NCBI RefSeq assembly: GCF_014132355.1
Contig: NZ_BLZO01000177.1
Location: 1-64,000 of the forward strand
DNA from: Okeania sp. KiyG1
GTDB lineage: Bacteria; Cyanobacteriota; Cyanobacteriia; Cyanobacteriales; Microcoleaceae
Direction: 5' to 3'
DNA: 64,000 nt
Position numbers and translations under genes: made by a program. The notes under the pieces were generated by a model. That model was not told the DNA's origin. It searched no databases and was given only the letters and a program-made list of their open reading frames with translations. The number at the start of each line of letters is the position of its first letter. Positions within the stretch are counted from its first letter, which is position 1. Shown here piece after piece: positions 38,452-48,573 of the stretch.

Positions 38452-39543
38452 GCCAGAAAATATTACTAACTTTAAATTAATTGTTTTTCTTCCATTACTA
38501 ATTAACCTCCATAATTGAAATTAAAATTGTTGATATATTATATAGTGTTTTTATTTGAGATATAAATATAGATGGAGTTTTTGTCTTTTTTCTTATAAAA
38601 AAGTGTTAAATTTAGTACCTTATCTCCTTGTATTTACTGATTTTAATATTGTTTTCCTTCCTTAACTACCCCTATTCCCTTTTTCATAGTGCTTGGTCTT
38701 AAAATCCTAGATAAAAACACTTATATGGCATTTTTATTTGATACTCAATCCGGCGATAGATAGAACTAATATTTATGAAGGTAAGAAAGAAGGATTAGAG
38801 ATAAAGGGCGAAAAAAGTGATGCATAATAACTGGATTTGGTATGATATATTAAGCTAGATTGAGGCTTTTTCTGATAAAAAAAGCGCCTCGAAGGATTAC
38901 CGAATTATTAATAATTAATAATTAATAATTAAATAATTCGCGCCTTAAAGCCTCCCCTTGATCGGGGAAAAAGCGGTCGAGGGATGGCGCCATTCGGAGC
39001 GGCTCTGTCAAGAGCGGGTCTCCTCGCCATATCCAATCGACCAAGAGAAGAAATAATATTTCCTTATATTCAATTCCGTAGCGGTTTTAACCAGAGGTAA
39101 TTATCCATTATCAATTATCAATTAATGAACAGATATCCTTGTGCTTGCTAACATTTAATGCTGTTTTTCCTCCTTGTACTATTCCCTAGAACCTCCAGAC
39201 CTTTTTCATAGTACTTGGTCTCCACATCCCAGATAAAAGTTTTATAGTAAGCATTCAGCGGTCAGCGGTCAGCGGTCAGCTAGCCTTCTATGGTCAGAAC
39301 TGCGTTATCAGCTTTATTACCTTTAGTGGACAATTTAAGCTCGTTGTTCTTGTGCTTCAATTCTTTGTTCAAAAATGCAGTAGAAGTTAAGCAAATACTT
39401 GCTTCATTCATTTTTATTGCCCTCGAGCTGACTGCTAATAGCTGTTAGCTCCGCATTCCGCAGGAAATGCTTACATTTTATATTTTTTTCTAGCATAATT
39501 TCGACTATTTTCAAATATTAAAAGTAAAAAAATTAATCAAAAT
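38452..39543. repeat. Intergenic region with family F element and dispersed repeats
   Basis: 38460-38880 is AT-rich without gene signal, apart from a direct copy TTTTTCATAGTGCTTGGTCT (38681, again near 39202). Family F element at about 38898-39125. Its hairpin loop carries an insert GCGCCATTCGGAGCGGCTCT, as does the inverted copy at 45512. 39245-39480 has CAGCGGTCAGC repeats and a family G unit (about 39448-39474). Confidence 0.55.
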
Positions 39544-40158
39544 TCAATCAATGTTACAGGCATTAAGTCTGGCTAAAAAGTATACTGCTAGTTTAGCTCC
39601 ATAAGGAGAGTCCCACCAAGCAACAGGAAAACAACCTTTAGGTGCTTCTAGACTAAAATTCAGTTTTTCATAAGGTATCCATTTATTATTTAACAGCAAT
39701 CCCAGTCGTTCACAAGTCTTATTCAAAACTTTCATATCTATATTAGAAATATCATAAGTTCCTCCCATACTTTCATAGATTTTCTTTTGTATACTAAAGC
39801 CAAAATGACCTTTACTATAATTAGTCCAAAGCTGGTCGATTAAATTTATTACGCTACATGGAAATTTGATAACATCATCAGGAGTCAGTTTTTCTTTGTC
39901 AGTTTGACCAGATATTTCTAACATGACTTTTGCAGTTTCTTGGTCTGCTTCTTTCCATTTTCCTGCGGATAGTAAATCTCTCAATTTGCCATAGCGGTAA
40001 ATATCAGAAATTAACATTAGTGCTTGGTCTAATTTTTCTTCTAATTGAGCCACTCTTTCTGATAATTCTAATTCCCTTGAATTCTGTTGTGATGAGAAAT
40101 ATTCATCAGAGGAAGTAGTAGATTTATCGTTCTCTTTATACTCTATTTCGTTAGCCAT
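39544..40158 (-). CDS. GUN4-domain protein
   Basis: 204 aa. Residues 1-55 are polar with a short coiled coil (LSERVAQLEEKLDQALMLIS). Residues ~60-200 are a GUN4 domain: LRDLLSAGKWKEADQET, IDQLWTNYSKGHFGFSIQKK, IYESMGG, LNFSLEAPKGCFPVAWW. GUN4 binds porphyrins and stimulates Mg-chelatase. Cyanobacteria also carry extra GUN4-domain proteins fused to other modules, and this one with an N-terminal coil is probably such a paralogue, possibly a haem or bilin-binding sensor. AGGAG lies 5 bases before the ATG. The C-terminus (LAVYFLARLNACNID) is complete. Confidence 0.9.
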   Translation of the reverse strand: MANEIEYKENDKSTTSSDEYFSSQQNSRELELSERVAQLEEKLDQALMLISDIYRYGKLRDLLSAGKWKEADQETAKVMLEISGQTDKEKLTPDDVIKFPCSVINLIDQLWTNYSKGHFGFSIQKKIYESMGGTYDISNIDMKVLNKTCERLGLLLNNKWIPYEKLNFSLEAPKGCFPVAWWDSPYGAKLAVYFLARLNACNID

Positions 40159-40478
40159 AATTACTCCTATAATAATTAATAATTAATAATTAACAAATAC
40201 ATCTCCTTGAGAAGAAGATTGATGCAGTAGGGAAAATTTTTTTCTTATCTTAGTCGATTGGAGACCCGCTCTTGAGAGAGTCGCTTTTCCTTACAGAATA
40301 CTATCGCAAACGTAGTCCGCCATCCCACCCTATGGGAAGCTCCGCTTTATATGTTGCGTAGCAAAACGACCACTTTTTTCTCCTTTAAAAGAGAAGCTTT
40401 AAACCTTAATTATTCGGTAATAGTTTGTGACTTTATTATTTGATAGTCTTGAACTTTTGAAAGATTCTCCACAGATTT
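40159..40478. repeat. Family F element in inverted orientation
   Basis: From AATAATTAATAATTA (40170) to TTCGGTAATAG (40425): inverted copy with CTTAGTCGATTGG, a loop replaced by GACCCGCTCTTGAGAGAGTC and other G-like pieces, then the CCTTTAAAAGAGAAGCTTTAAACC hairpin and TTCGGTAA (TTACCGAA inverted). Confidence 0.6.
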
Positions 40479-41411
40479 CTATAATTGATTCTGCTCTAGA
40501 ATTGATTTACTAATTACTTCACTAATAACTAGATTACCTTTAGGACTTAAATGAATATGGTCTCGATATAAACTATCTGATTCTGAGACAGATTTAAAGA
40601 TAGGCAGTAAATCTAGAAATAAAATATTCTCTGCCTGAGTAAATTCTGCTAAACGTTTACGAGTTTTAATTTCATAATCGCGGGGTCCAGGTTCACCTAC
40701 TTCCCGTAGTAAAGGAGTCATTGCTAGAATGAATTTAGCATTGTTTTGATTAACCAATTCATGAATTTTTTTAATTGCCACTAAATTAAAACCAACCCGG
40801 TCGCCTTCTTCTTTAATTTCAGGAACTTTTGGAGCTTTTAAAAAATAACGATTTATCAATTCTGCAATAGCTGAAGGAGGTTTTTTATCTGGATAATTCC
40901 GGTCTAGTCCTACTACTAATGAACTAGGTGCTTTAGCAAATAAATCATCAGTATTAATGAGTAATATTACTATTTGAGAATTAAACAAACCAAACTTTTC
41001 TAGATAAGCCAATTCATTTCTCGGACCCCAAGAATTAGCTGAGGCATTAAGAACTTCAACGATTTTATCTTTACCTAATTTTTCACTTAAAGAATTCTCT
41101 ATAATTGCGGAAACTGTATCATTTTGGTCAGTCCACCAATTACCATTAGCTACAGAGTCCCCTACTAGAAATATTCTCAATGTAGTATTTTCTTTTGACT
41201 CCTCTATTGGTTTTGACCGCATAGAATACTGATTGATTTTTATGCGATTTCCAAAGCGACTAACATTTTGATTTGGTGCTAAGAGATAACCAATTTGATT
41301 ATCTGCAATATAAGTGAGAGGATTACCAAAACCCACTATAACTCGGAGTCCTATTTCCAATATTCCCAATAACCCAAGTATAAGTGCTGAAATTATAAGT
41401 AGAATTTTCAC
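40479..41411 (-). CDS. SGNH/GDSL-hydrolase-family protein, membrane-anchored
   Basis: 310 aa. N-terminal hydrophobic anchor (LLIISALILGLLGILEIGL). The SGNH blocks are recognisable: block I FLVGDSVANG (nucleophile Ser), NASANSWGPRNEL for the Gly/Asn blocks, VILLINTDDLF, and block V DHIHLSPKGN with the catalytic Asp/His pair. The fold hydrolyses esters, often acetyl groups on polysaccharides, and the membrane anchor suggests an envelope or exopolysaccharide substrate. That last step is inference. ILFLDLLPIFKS precedes the last block as usual. Confidence 0.85.
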   Translation of the reverse strand: MKILLIISALILGLLGILEIGLRVIVGFGNPLTYIADNQIGYLLAPNQNVSRFGNRIKINQYSMRSKPIEESKENTTLRIFLVGDSVANGNWWTDQNDTVSAIIENSLSEKLGKDKIVEVLNASANSWGPRNELAYLEKFGLFNSQIVILLINTDDLFAKAPSSLVVGLDRNYPDKKPPSAIAELINRYFLKAPKVPEIKEEGDRVGFNLVAIKKIHELVNQNNAKFILAMTPLLREVGEPGPRDYEIKTRKRLAEFTQAENILFLDLLPIFKSVSESDSLYRDHIHLSPKGNLVISEVISKSILEQNQL

Positions 41412-42184
41412 TAATCTAAATTAAATTAATTAATCAATTTTATTTTCAATGATTTGGCCTGTAGTCTTGAGGCTAGTAAATATTTTTTTAAAAGAGTTGA
41501 TTTATCAACTGAATTTAAACCTATTTCTAGTAAGGTTTGTAGAAAATTATGCCCTTGGAGGCATATATATATAGTGCAAAACCCTTACACTGTAAAGCAT
41601 TTATCCTCTTAATATTTACCAGATAAATCAGAGCTTATAAATTACCGAATAATTAATAATTAATAATTAATAATTAAATAATTCGGCTTTATTAGCCTTC
41701 CCTTTCAAGGGGAAAAAAATAATTTTTTTCCTTTTAGTCAATCCTCTCCCTTTTAGGGAGAGGTAATTATCCATGCTCCATGCTCCATTAATGAAATACA
41801 TTATTATTTACTAATTAATTTTATTTCTATAAATAATGAATAAAATCAAGTAAAAATTGCTAAAATTCCTGCCGATCAAAATATCCTATAAGTTCCAAAA
41901 TCCACAAAAATTACAACTAAAATTAAATTTATTATGGATATAGCAATCACCGAATCAGATGTGAGAATTGAGATATTCCTTAAAAGGATACAATATAGCA
42001 GTTATCTTATTCTTATGTATTCATTTTTTCTTCTTCTCTGTTACCATAAAAAGTTTTAAAATGATGATGACCAACAATTGACAATATAGTAGCAGAGTCT
42101 AGATAATAGATATATTCTAGGCCATAATTTCTCATGTAAATTCTGTTATGTTATTGCCAAATAACCGTGGTTTCAGGTAAACCC
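41412..42184. repeat. btpA upstream region with family L and F elements
   Basis: Family L copy 41493-41636 (AGAGTTGATTTAT ... ATAAATCAGAGCT) is followed within ten bases by a family F copy (about 41645-41790, TTACCGAATAATTAATAATT). From 41800 to 42160 no gene or repeat was identified. This part should contain the btpA promoter. Confidence 0.55.
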
Positions 42185-43054
42185 GTGGACTTAAAGCAAA
42201 TATTTAAAACCAGACATCCAATCATTGGGGTAGTACATTTACAGCCTCTGCCAACCTCACCCCGTTGGGGAGGCGACCTCCAAGCTATTATTAGTAGAGC
42301 AGAAAGAGAAGCCACAGCCCTTGCATCAGGTGGCGTAGATGGCATTATCGTAGAAAACTTTTTTGATGCTCCTTTTGTCAAAGACCAAGTTGACCCGGCC
42401 GTAGTTAGTGCCATGACATTATTAGTACAAAAGATTATGAACTTGGTTTCCCTACCAATTGGAATCAACGTTTTGCGTAACGATGGCCAAAGTGCGATGG
42501 CGATCGCTTCCTGTGTGCAAGCCCAATTTATTCGTGTTAATGTCCTAACCGGAGTTATGTCTACGGATCAAGGGTTAATTGAAGGAAAAGCACATCAACT
42601 TTTACGCTATCGTCGAGAATTGGGTAGTGATGTCAAAATCTTTGCAGATGTTCTAGTCAAACACGCCCAACCATTGGGCGAACCCAATTTAACTACAGTT
42701 GTCCAAGAAACTATTGAACGTGGTCTAGCTGATGGGATAATTCTCTCCGGTTGGGCTACGGGAAGTCCCCCTACATTGGAAGATTTAAAATTAGCTAGTG
42801 CAGCAGCATCAGATACACCTATATTTATTGGCAGTGGTGCTAACTTGAACAATATTTCTACTTTGATGCCGGCTGTAGACGGTGTTATTGTCTCTAGCTC
42901 GTTGAAGCGACATGGCCAAATTGAGCAGCCAATAGACCCTATTCGCGTGAGTCAGTTTGTGGAAGCTACTCAGCGAAGTTTGTCAAATCAGAAACAAGAT
43001 AATGAAAATTGGCAAAAAGAAACTAATAATTTGCCTTCTCCTCTAAAAAATTAG
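42185..43054 (+). CDS. btpA: Photosystem I biogenesis protein BtpA
   Basis: 289 aa from the GTG at 42185 (MDLKQIFKTRHPIIGVVHLQ), which matches the family start. An in-frame GTG six codons upstream (42167) is also open. BtpA is a peripheral thylakoid protein needed for stability of the PSI reaction-centre proteins PsaA/PsaB in Synechocystis, and it has a TIM-barrel fold. Conserved pieces: PLPTSPRWGG, GGVDGIIVENFFDAPF, PIGINVLRNDGQSA, FADVLVKHAQPLG, LADGIILSGWATGSPP and PIFIGSGANLNNI. It stands alone, with repeats upstream and an IS right end about 70 bases after the stop. Confidence 0.94.
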   Translation: MDLKQIFKTRHPIIGVVHLQPLPTSPRWGGDLQAIISRAEREATALASGGVDGIIVENFFDAPFVKDQVDPAVVSAMTLLVQKIMNLVSLPIGINVLRNDGQSAMAIASCVQAQFIRVNVLTGVMSTDQGLIEGKAHQLLRYRRELGSDVKIFADVLVKHAQPLGEPNLTTVVQETIERGLADGIILSGWATGSPPTLEDLKLASAAASDTPIFIGSGANLNNISTLMPAVDGVIVSSSLKRHGQIEQPIDPIRVSQFVEATQRSLSNQKQDNENWQKETNNLPSPLKN

Positions 43055-43121
43055 GAATCAAAAATATAAATGTAAATTATGATTCACTGAAACTCTAACT
43101 TATGGATGAAGCGGTGGTCTA

Positions 43122-44484
43122 TTGACATCCTCCCCGGCCTGAAGGCACGGGGATTCCTACCGAGCCGTAGCTCCTCGGCGAGTTGACGTTTCATTGACTG
43201 CTGCTGCCTTCGCGGTAGTCTTACGCTTGCCTCCACGTCCGTTTAGTGTCTCGGACTGCCCGCCCGCGACTAATATATTTATTGCTGCATTCTCGTCTCT
43301 ATCATGTTTTGCACCACAGTTTAGGCACTCCCATTCTCGCACCTTCAGGTCTAGCTTCCCACCTTTAAAGCCACAATTTGAGCAAACTTGGGATGTTGGC
43401 TCAAGGGCGACTAATTATTCTGAAATCGCGACCATATTTTTCTGCTTTTCCTTCTAAAAAAGTCCTGAATGTTCTCCAACCTAAATCAGAAATTGTTCTG
43501 GATAATTTGCGATTTTTCATCATTCCAGAAACATTGTCATACTTCTAAAACTATTACTTGGTTTTCGTTAATAATTTCAGTAGATAATTTATGTAGAAAA
43601 TCTGTTCTGGTATCTTTTAACTTGGCATGAAATTTAGCAACTCTCAATCTGGCTTTTTCATAACGATTTGTACCTGTAGTTTTCTTAGATAATGATTTGC
43701 TTAACTTTCGATACTTCTTAATTCGTTTTTTCAGTGGCTTAGGAGCATCAACCTTTGTACCGTCACTAAATGTAGCAAAGGTTTTGATACCTAAATCTAA
43801 ACAAAACTGAATTATCAGTTTTAGGTAAGGTTTCTGGTTGTATTTCTACTACAAAACTTAAGAAATATCTATTAGCTGAATCTTTGATTACTGTTACTGA
43901 TGATGGAGTAGCAGGTAACTGTCACGGGCGAAACTATTTTTAGTTTCCCAATTTTAGCTAAATAAACTTTATGCTGACCAACTTTAAAACCACCTTTTCT
44001 AAACCTAGCAGTTTGCTTTGACTTTCTAGTTTTGAACTTAGGAGGCTTTATAGTTCTACCTTTGTGTTGACCTTTAGTTGATTTAAAAAAGTTTTGATAA
44101 GCTTGGTTTAAATCATTTAAAGATTGTTGTAGTGGTATATTAGAAACTTCCGATAACCACTCTCTATCTTCAGTCTTTTTGGCTTGAGTAATAAACAGTT
44201 TTTGTAGCTCGGAGTTAGTTGGCTTCTTCTGTCCTAATTTATACTTTTCTTGGCAGCAAGCTAGACTATCATTCCAAACAACACGTTCACGAAGTGTTGC
44301 GACAGCAAACACAGCCAAATAGCTTGGCTAATCGGTACTTTTGTCCTGATGTTGGATAGATACGATACTTAAATCTAGATTTCATAACCTGACTTTTGCT
44401 CCTAACAATATGGTAACATACTTATCAACAAAAATCAACTAAAAAGTCGCCCTAGAAGGGCGAGGCTTGAAACACAATTTTTCG
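43122..44484 (-). mobile_element. IS200/IS605-type tnpB element, decayed
   Basis: The right end TTGACATCCTCCCCGGCC (TCAA on the element strand) with hairpins GGCACGGGGATTCC and CCGAGCCGTAGCTCCTCGGC. The left end is AAAAAGTCGCCCTAGAAGGG with AATTTTTCG at 44484. The flank before the left end is TTGAC rather than the TTAC seen at the 26.3-kb MITE, so the left target may have changed. There is no Y1 transposase. This is the parent type of the MITE at 26298-26555. Confidence 0.75.
43157..44385 (-). pseudogene. tnpB: tnpB of IS200/IS605, multiply frameshifted
   Basis: The start at 44385 reads MKSRFKYRIYPTSGQKYRLA, then KLFGCV, where a short repeat insert (about 44285-44310) breaks it. Frame 44318-43872 gives RVVWNDSLACCQEKYKLGQK, then PLQQSLNDLNQAYQNFF and KTRKSKQTARFRKGGFKVGQ. 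Several broken segments follow (SLSKKTTGTNRYEKARLR-like), and the end reads [20 protein letters not shown] with the last RuvC Asp, up to 43157. At least four lesions are visible, so no active nuclease is expected, though the guide-RNA region overlapping the 3' end is well preserved. Confidence 0.8.
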
Positions 44485-44844
44485 GTCAAATTATGGTGGC
44501 GATCGCCACCATAAGTGTACTGGAGAGTCTATTTAACTATCGTCAAATTATCATTCATTTGTTATGAGCCATAAGTTCACAGTTAATATAGCAATATGAT
44601 TAAGGGAAAAGGGGATTTTAATGAATATAGACTGTTGAGCGCCAGCTTTTATAGTAAGTATAAATTATGACTCAATTAGTAAAGCTTTTATCTAAAATTA
44701 AAAGCAATAGCTGAAGTCCGCAGTTCCTCCGCAGGAGGCTGACTGAAGTCCGCAGTTCCGACCTTATGAGGCTAGCTGACGGCTGAATACTACTATTGAA
44801 ATTAGTGAAGTTATATATTTTAATGTGTCGCTGCTACATTATTT

Positions 44845-45246
44845 GGTTGTGCAGAGCGTAAAGTGTGGGATAAGTAAGTAGGGCAGGCCTATATAATCTA
44901 AAAGCACTGATATATAAAGCCTTAGCGCATTTTTGTCGCGAAGGGGGTGCAAATTTTTCAGCCTTTAAGACTAAAAAGTTAGGACGGGTGAGAGACACTT
45001 TCCAAAAAGATACAGGTACAATTATTCCTCCTACTTTCGAGCGTCTTCCCACGCTTCTCACATTCCCCTCCACGGTCGGGGGAGGGGCGAGGGGTTGGTC
45101 CCCACCCTCCCCACACTTCTTTGACGCACTACCAATTATTCCTCCTACTTTCTCAGCTCTCCCCACCCTCCCCACATTCCCCTCCTGGGAGGGTTAGGGA
45201 TGGGTCCACCCTCCCCACAGGAACCACACTTTCTTGACGTACAACC
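44845..45246. repeat. MITE-like element, family E (copy 1)
   Basis: GGTTGTGCAGAGCGTAAAG at the left and the complement of GGTTGTACGTCAAGAAAG at the right form ~24-bp imperfect inverted ends, both continuing AGTGTGG. An inverted copy at 51680-51950 shares the interior (AAAGCACTGATATATAAAGC, GATACAGGTA, ATTCCTCCTACTTTC). This copy is longer through duplication of the TCCCCTCC-rich part. Open frames across it are artefacts. Confidence 0.7.
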
Positions 45247-46173
45247 CATTATTTTTAGGTAATCTATTCATCTCTTCAAACTATTTATACAGTAATAAAT
45301 CTGAAGTTGCACATCTAAAATCAGCTCATTACTTAAGAGAAATATATACTAAAAAGTAAGCAAGATTTTCTCGCCTCATTGCAAAAAAATGCAATTTTTA
45401 ACAAAAAAACTTTCAATATTAACGCCTATTGTAGCAGACAAATCAATAGCAACTTTTATTCATACTACAGACTTTAGAGCAGATAAAAATTTTGTCTAAC
45501 GATCGGGGAATTCATTAATTGATAATGGATAATTGATAATTATCTCTGGTTAAAACCGCTACGGAATTGAATATAAGGAAATATTATTTCTTCTCTTGGT
45601 CGATTGGATATGGCGAGGGGACCCGCTCTTGACAGAGCCGCTCCGAATGGCGCCATCCCACCCTACGGGAAGCTGCGCTACGACCGCTTTTCCCCTTAAA
45701 AGGGAGGCTTTAAACCAGAATTATTTAATTACTAATTATTAATAATTAATAATTCTGTAAAGTTTTAAAAACTAGATTTTGAGCATCAACTCAAGTAAGC
45801 AGTAAAAACTATAATATTAAGATAATAGTAAATATATATTGTTACTCTGCCGAAATCAAACAGAGAAGATTTGTTGTAAATACTGATAGGCTATAATATA
45901 AGGTGAATAGATAATAATCCTTAACTGTCTGGATAGACAGCTAGTTTATTCTTGGAGCGGGCTTGTTAAATAAATTTAAAACTTTGACTAATCATGGTTT
46001 TGAGAATTATTAAAGCCTCATAAAGTTTAATAAATAAGCTTTATATAGTATCAAAATCAATATACCCATTGAAAATAAAGCAGTAAAACAATGAAATTAA
46101 AATGATGTCAAAATTTTACCTTTTTCCCTGTTCCCTAAACTAATGCTTAGGAACTTTTCAACAGATAATACAT
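45247..46173. repeat. Upstream of the diguanylate cyclase: family F element, then AT-rich leader
   Basis: Inverted family F copy at about 45512-45745 with the full hairpin (TTGGTCGATTGGATATGGCG) and a loop insert (GACCCGCTCTTGACAGAGCC, GGCGCCATCCC). 45250-45510 and 45750-46173 contain no recognised gene or repeat. Confidence 0.5.
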
Positions 46174-48369
46174 ATGTTATTTTTTTATTTATATTACATA
46201 CAGATGTTCAAACTTTTCGGTACACATCAAAATACCATTCTCAAGAATATTAAACACTGGCTAATAGAAAACCGTCGATTATTACTAACAGCTTCAACCT
46301 CAGCAGGTATCGTAATACTTTTACGCTCATTAGGTCTTTTGCAATCTTGGGAATGGACACTTTACGATTATTTTTTTCGCTTACGTCCAGGAGAACCATT
46401 AGATCCACGCATAGTAATTGTAGGAATTGATGAATCAGATATACAAAAGTATGGCTATCCTATAAACGATCAATCGATGGCTGAAATACTACAAAAATTA
46501 CACTATCTTCAACCTCGTGCTATTGGCCTAGATATATATCGTGATTTTCCTAGAGAACCTGGCTATCAAAATTTCGTAACAGCTCTAGAAAATATTCCTA
46601 ATATAGTTGGTATTGAGAGAATAGGAATAAAAGATAGTTTAGGAATCAAAGCACCTGAAATTTTGGTTCAAAAACAAGAAGTAGGATTTAATAATATACT
46701 AACAGATGCTGATGGAAAAATTCGCCGTGGCTTCCTCTATATGCACTTAGAAGATGGCAACTTTCGGAAAAGTTTTCCACTTAAGCTCGCTTTAAATTAT
46801 TTAAAAAAGAAGGAATAGAGCCAAAAGCAGGCAATAAAGCTAACGATTTGCAATTAGGTCTAGCTGTATTTCACCGTTTGAAAAGAAATGATGGAGCTTA
46901 TATTAGAGTTGATGCAGGTGGCTATCAAATTTTAGCAAACCCCAGAAAAATATCAGATAGTTTTCATATAGTTTCCATGAATGATTTACTATCTGGAAAC
47001 ATAACTCCAAACTTATTTAAAGACCGAATAATTCTCATTGGTTATACTGCAACTAGCGTTAAAGATTTTCATAGAAATTCTTACAGTAGTAGTTTATTTA
47101 ATGCTCCCAAAGAAGTATCTGGGGTAGAATTACAAGCTAATTTTTTGAGTCAAATTTTGAGTTCAGCACTGGATGGTAGAGTTAATATTAAAGTTTTTCC
47201 TGAACCTATAGAATGGTTATTGATTATTACTTTTTCTTACATAGGTGCTAACCTAAGTTGGCAATTATTATTACCAAAAATCAATTATCACGATATTATT
47301 TATTAGTATTAGTTTGATGGGATTTTCTTATATTGTCTTTGTTGATAGTGGTTGGTGGTTTCCGATAATTCCCTCAATATTTGCCCTTAGTAGTTCTGCT
47401 GTTATGATTATGTTTCATCTTGCTCACTTAAAAGAAGAATGGCAAAAATCCACAGAATTTTTACAGTCAGTTATTAATGCAATTCCTGACCCTATATTTG
47501 TCAAAGATAAATATCATCGCCGCATTGTTTTGAATGAAGCTTATGGTAAATTTATTGGTTATTCTGTAGACGATCTACTTATCAAAACAGACTACGAATT
47601 ATTTCCTCAAAATGAAGCTAATATATTTTGGCAACAAGATGAGTTAGTATTTCACACAAATCAACAGCAAGAAAATGAAGAATATTTTACAGATGCTCGT
47701 GGAATGACTCATATAGTTGCGACGAAAAGAACTCTTCATCAAGATGCAGCAGGAAATTTATTTTTAGTAGGAGTAATTAGAGATATTACTGAACGAAAAA
47801 AAATTGAGGAAAATCTGAAGGAAACAGCAACAAGATTAAAGATAGATAATGACAAACTCAAACTTTTAGGAGATTCTTTACATCATCAGGCTAATCACGA
47901 TCCCCTCACCGGATTACCTAATCGTAAGCAATTTCATGAGCGTTTAAGTCAAGCTATTGAGTGGGCAAATATGAATGAACAAATGGTTGGTTTACTATTT
48001 CTAGACCTCAATGGATTTAAAGCTGTTAATGATACCCTGGGTCATAACATAGGAGACTTACTATTAAAATTAGTAGCACAAAGATTACAAGGGTGCTTAA
48101 GAGGAAGTGATACAGTGTCCCGGCTTGGAGGTGATGAGTTTACTGTGATTTTACCAGGTATACCAGGACAACTAGGAGCTTCTAGAGTAGCTGACAAAAT
48201 TCGCAATACAATTAATAAACCTTTTCAATTAGAAGATCATATTGTGCCAGTGGGAACCAGTATTGGTATTAGTCTATATCCTCTTGATGGTAGAGACATT
48301 GACCAACTAATTCATCACGCTGATACTGCTATGTACGAAGACAAGAAACAGCAGAAGAAACAACGATAG
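46174..48369 (+). pseudogene. CHASE2-PAS-GGDEF diguanylate cyclase, two frameshifts
   Basis: Three consecutive frames make one ~720-aa receptor. Part 1 (to 46818): TM helix then CHASE2 (LYDYFFRLRPGEPLDPRIVI, GIDESDIQKYGYPINDQSMA). Part 2 (to 47306): rest of CHASE2 (FKDRIILIGYTATSVKDFHR) and a TM segment. Part 3: TM helices, PAS (SVINAIPDPIFVKDKYHRRI, VGVIRDITERKK) and GGDEF (HDPLTGLPNRKQFHERL, RLGGDEFTVILPG). Active site GGDEF and inhibitory RxxD (RGSD, five residues before) are both intact, so an active product would make c-di-GMP in response to an extracytoplasmic ligand. The shifts are at A6 (46803-46808) and A5 (47276-47280). MFKLFG at 46204 is an alternative start. Confidence 0.85.
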
Positions 48370-48573
48370 ATAGGAACAACGATAATTTTACCCAGGAATA
48401 TATTACTGACTTGGAAATCACGCTCTGAGTTGGTTAACAATTCGGCTGAAGTATATCCTCGGTCTACCAAATGTTGCTCAGGCAGAAGGTCTTTTTCAGC
48501 AAGCCCTAAGTATTTGTGATTCTCTCTCCTCCTGACTCCTGTTTCCTGCCTCCTGAGTCCTGACGATAACTAA
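48370..48573. repeat. Short intergenic region with a family D end
   Basis: TTTTTCAGCAAGCCCT (about 48491-48506) is a lone right end of family D, followed by GACTCCTG-type tandem repeats. No terminator was identified. Confidence 0.4.

Noticed and set aside
44834-45175. 113-codon minus-strand open frame
   Set aside because: Lies wholly inside the family E element and is low-complexity GGEGG/PPTVEG sequence from the repeat.
46174-48369. Three separate genes or programmed frameshifting in the CHASE2-GGDEF locus
   Set aside because: Each break falls inside one domain or membrane segment and is repaired by one base at an A5/A6 run without a slippery heptamer or pseudoknot; one damaged or mis-assembled gene is simpler.
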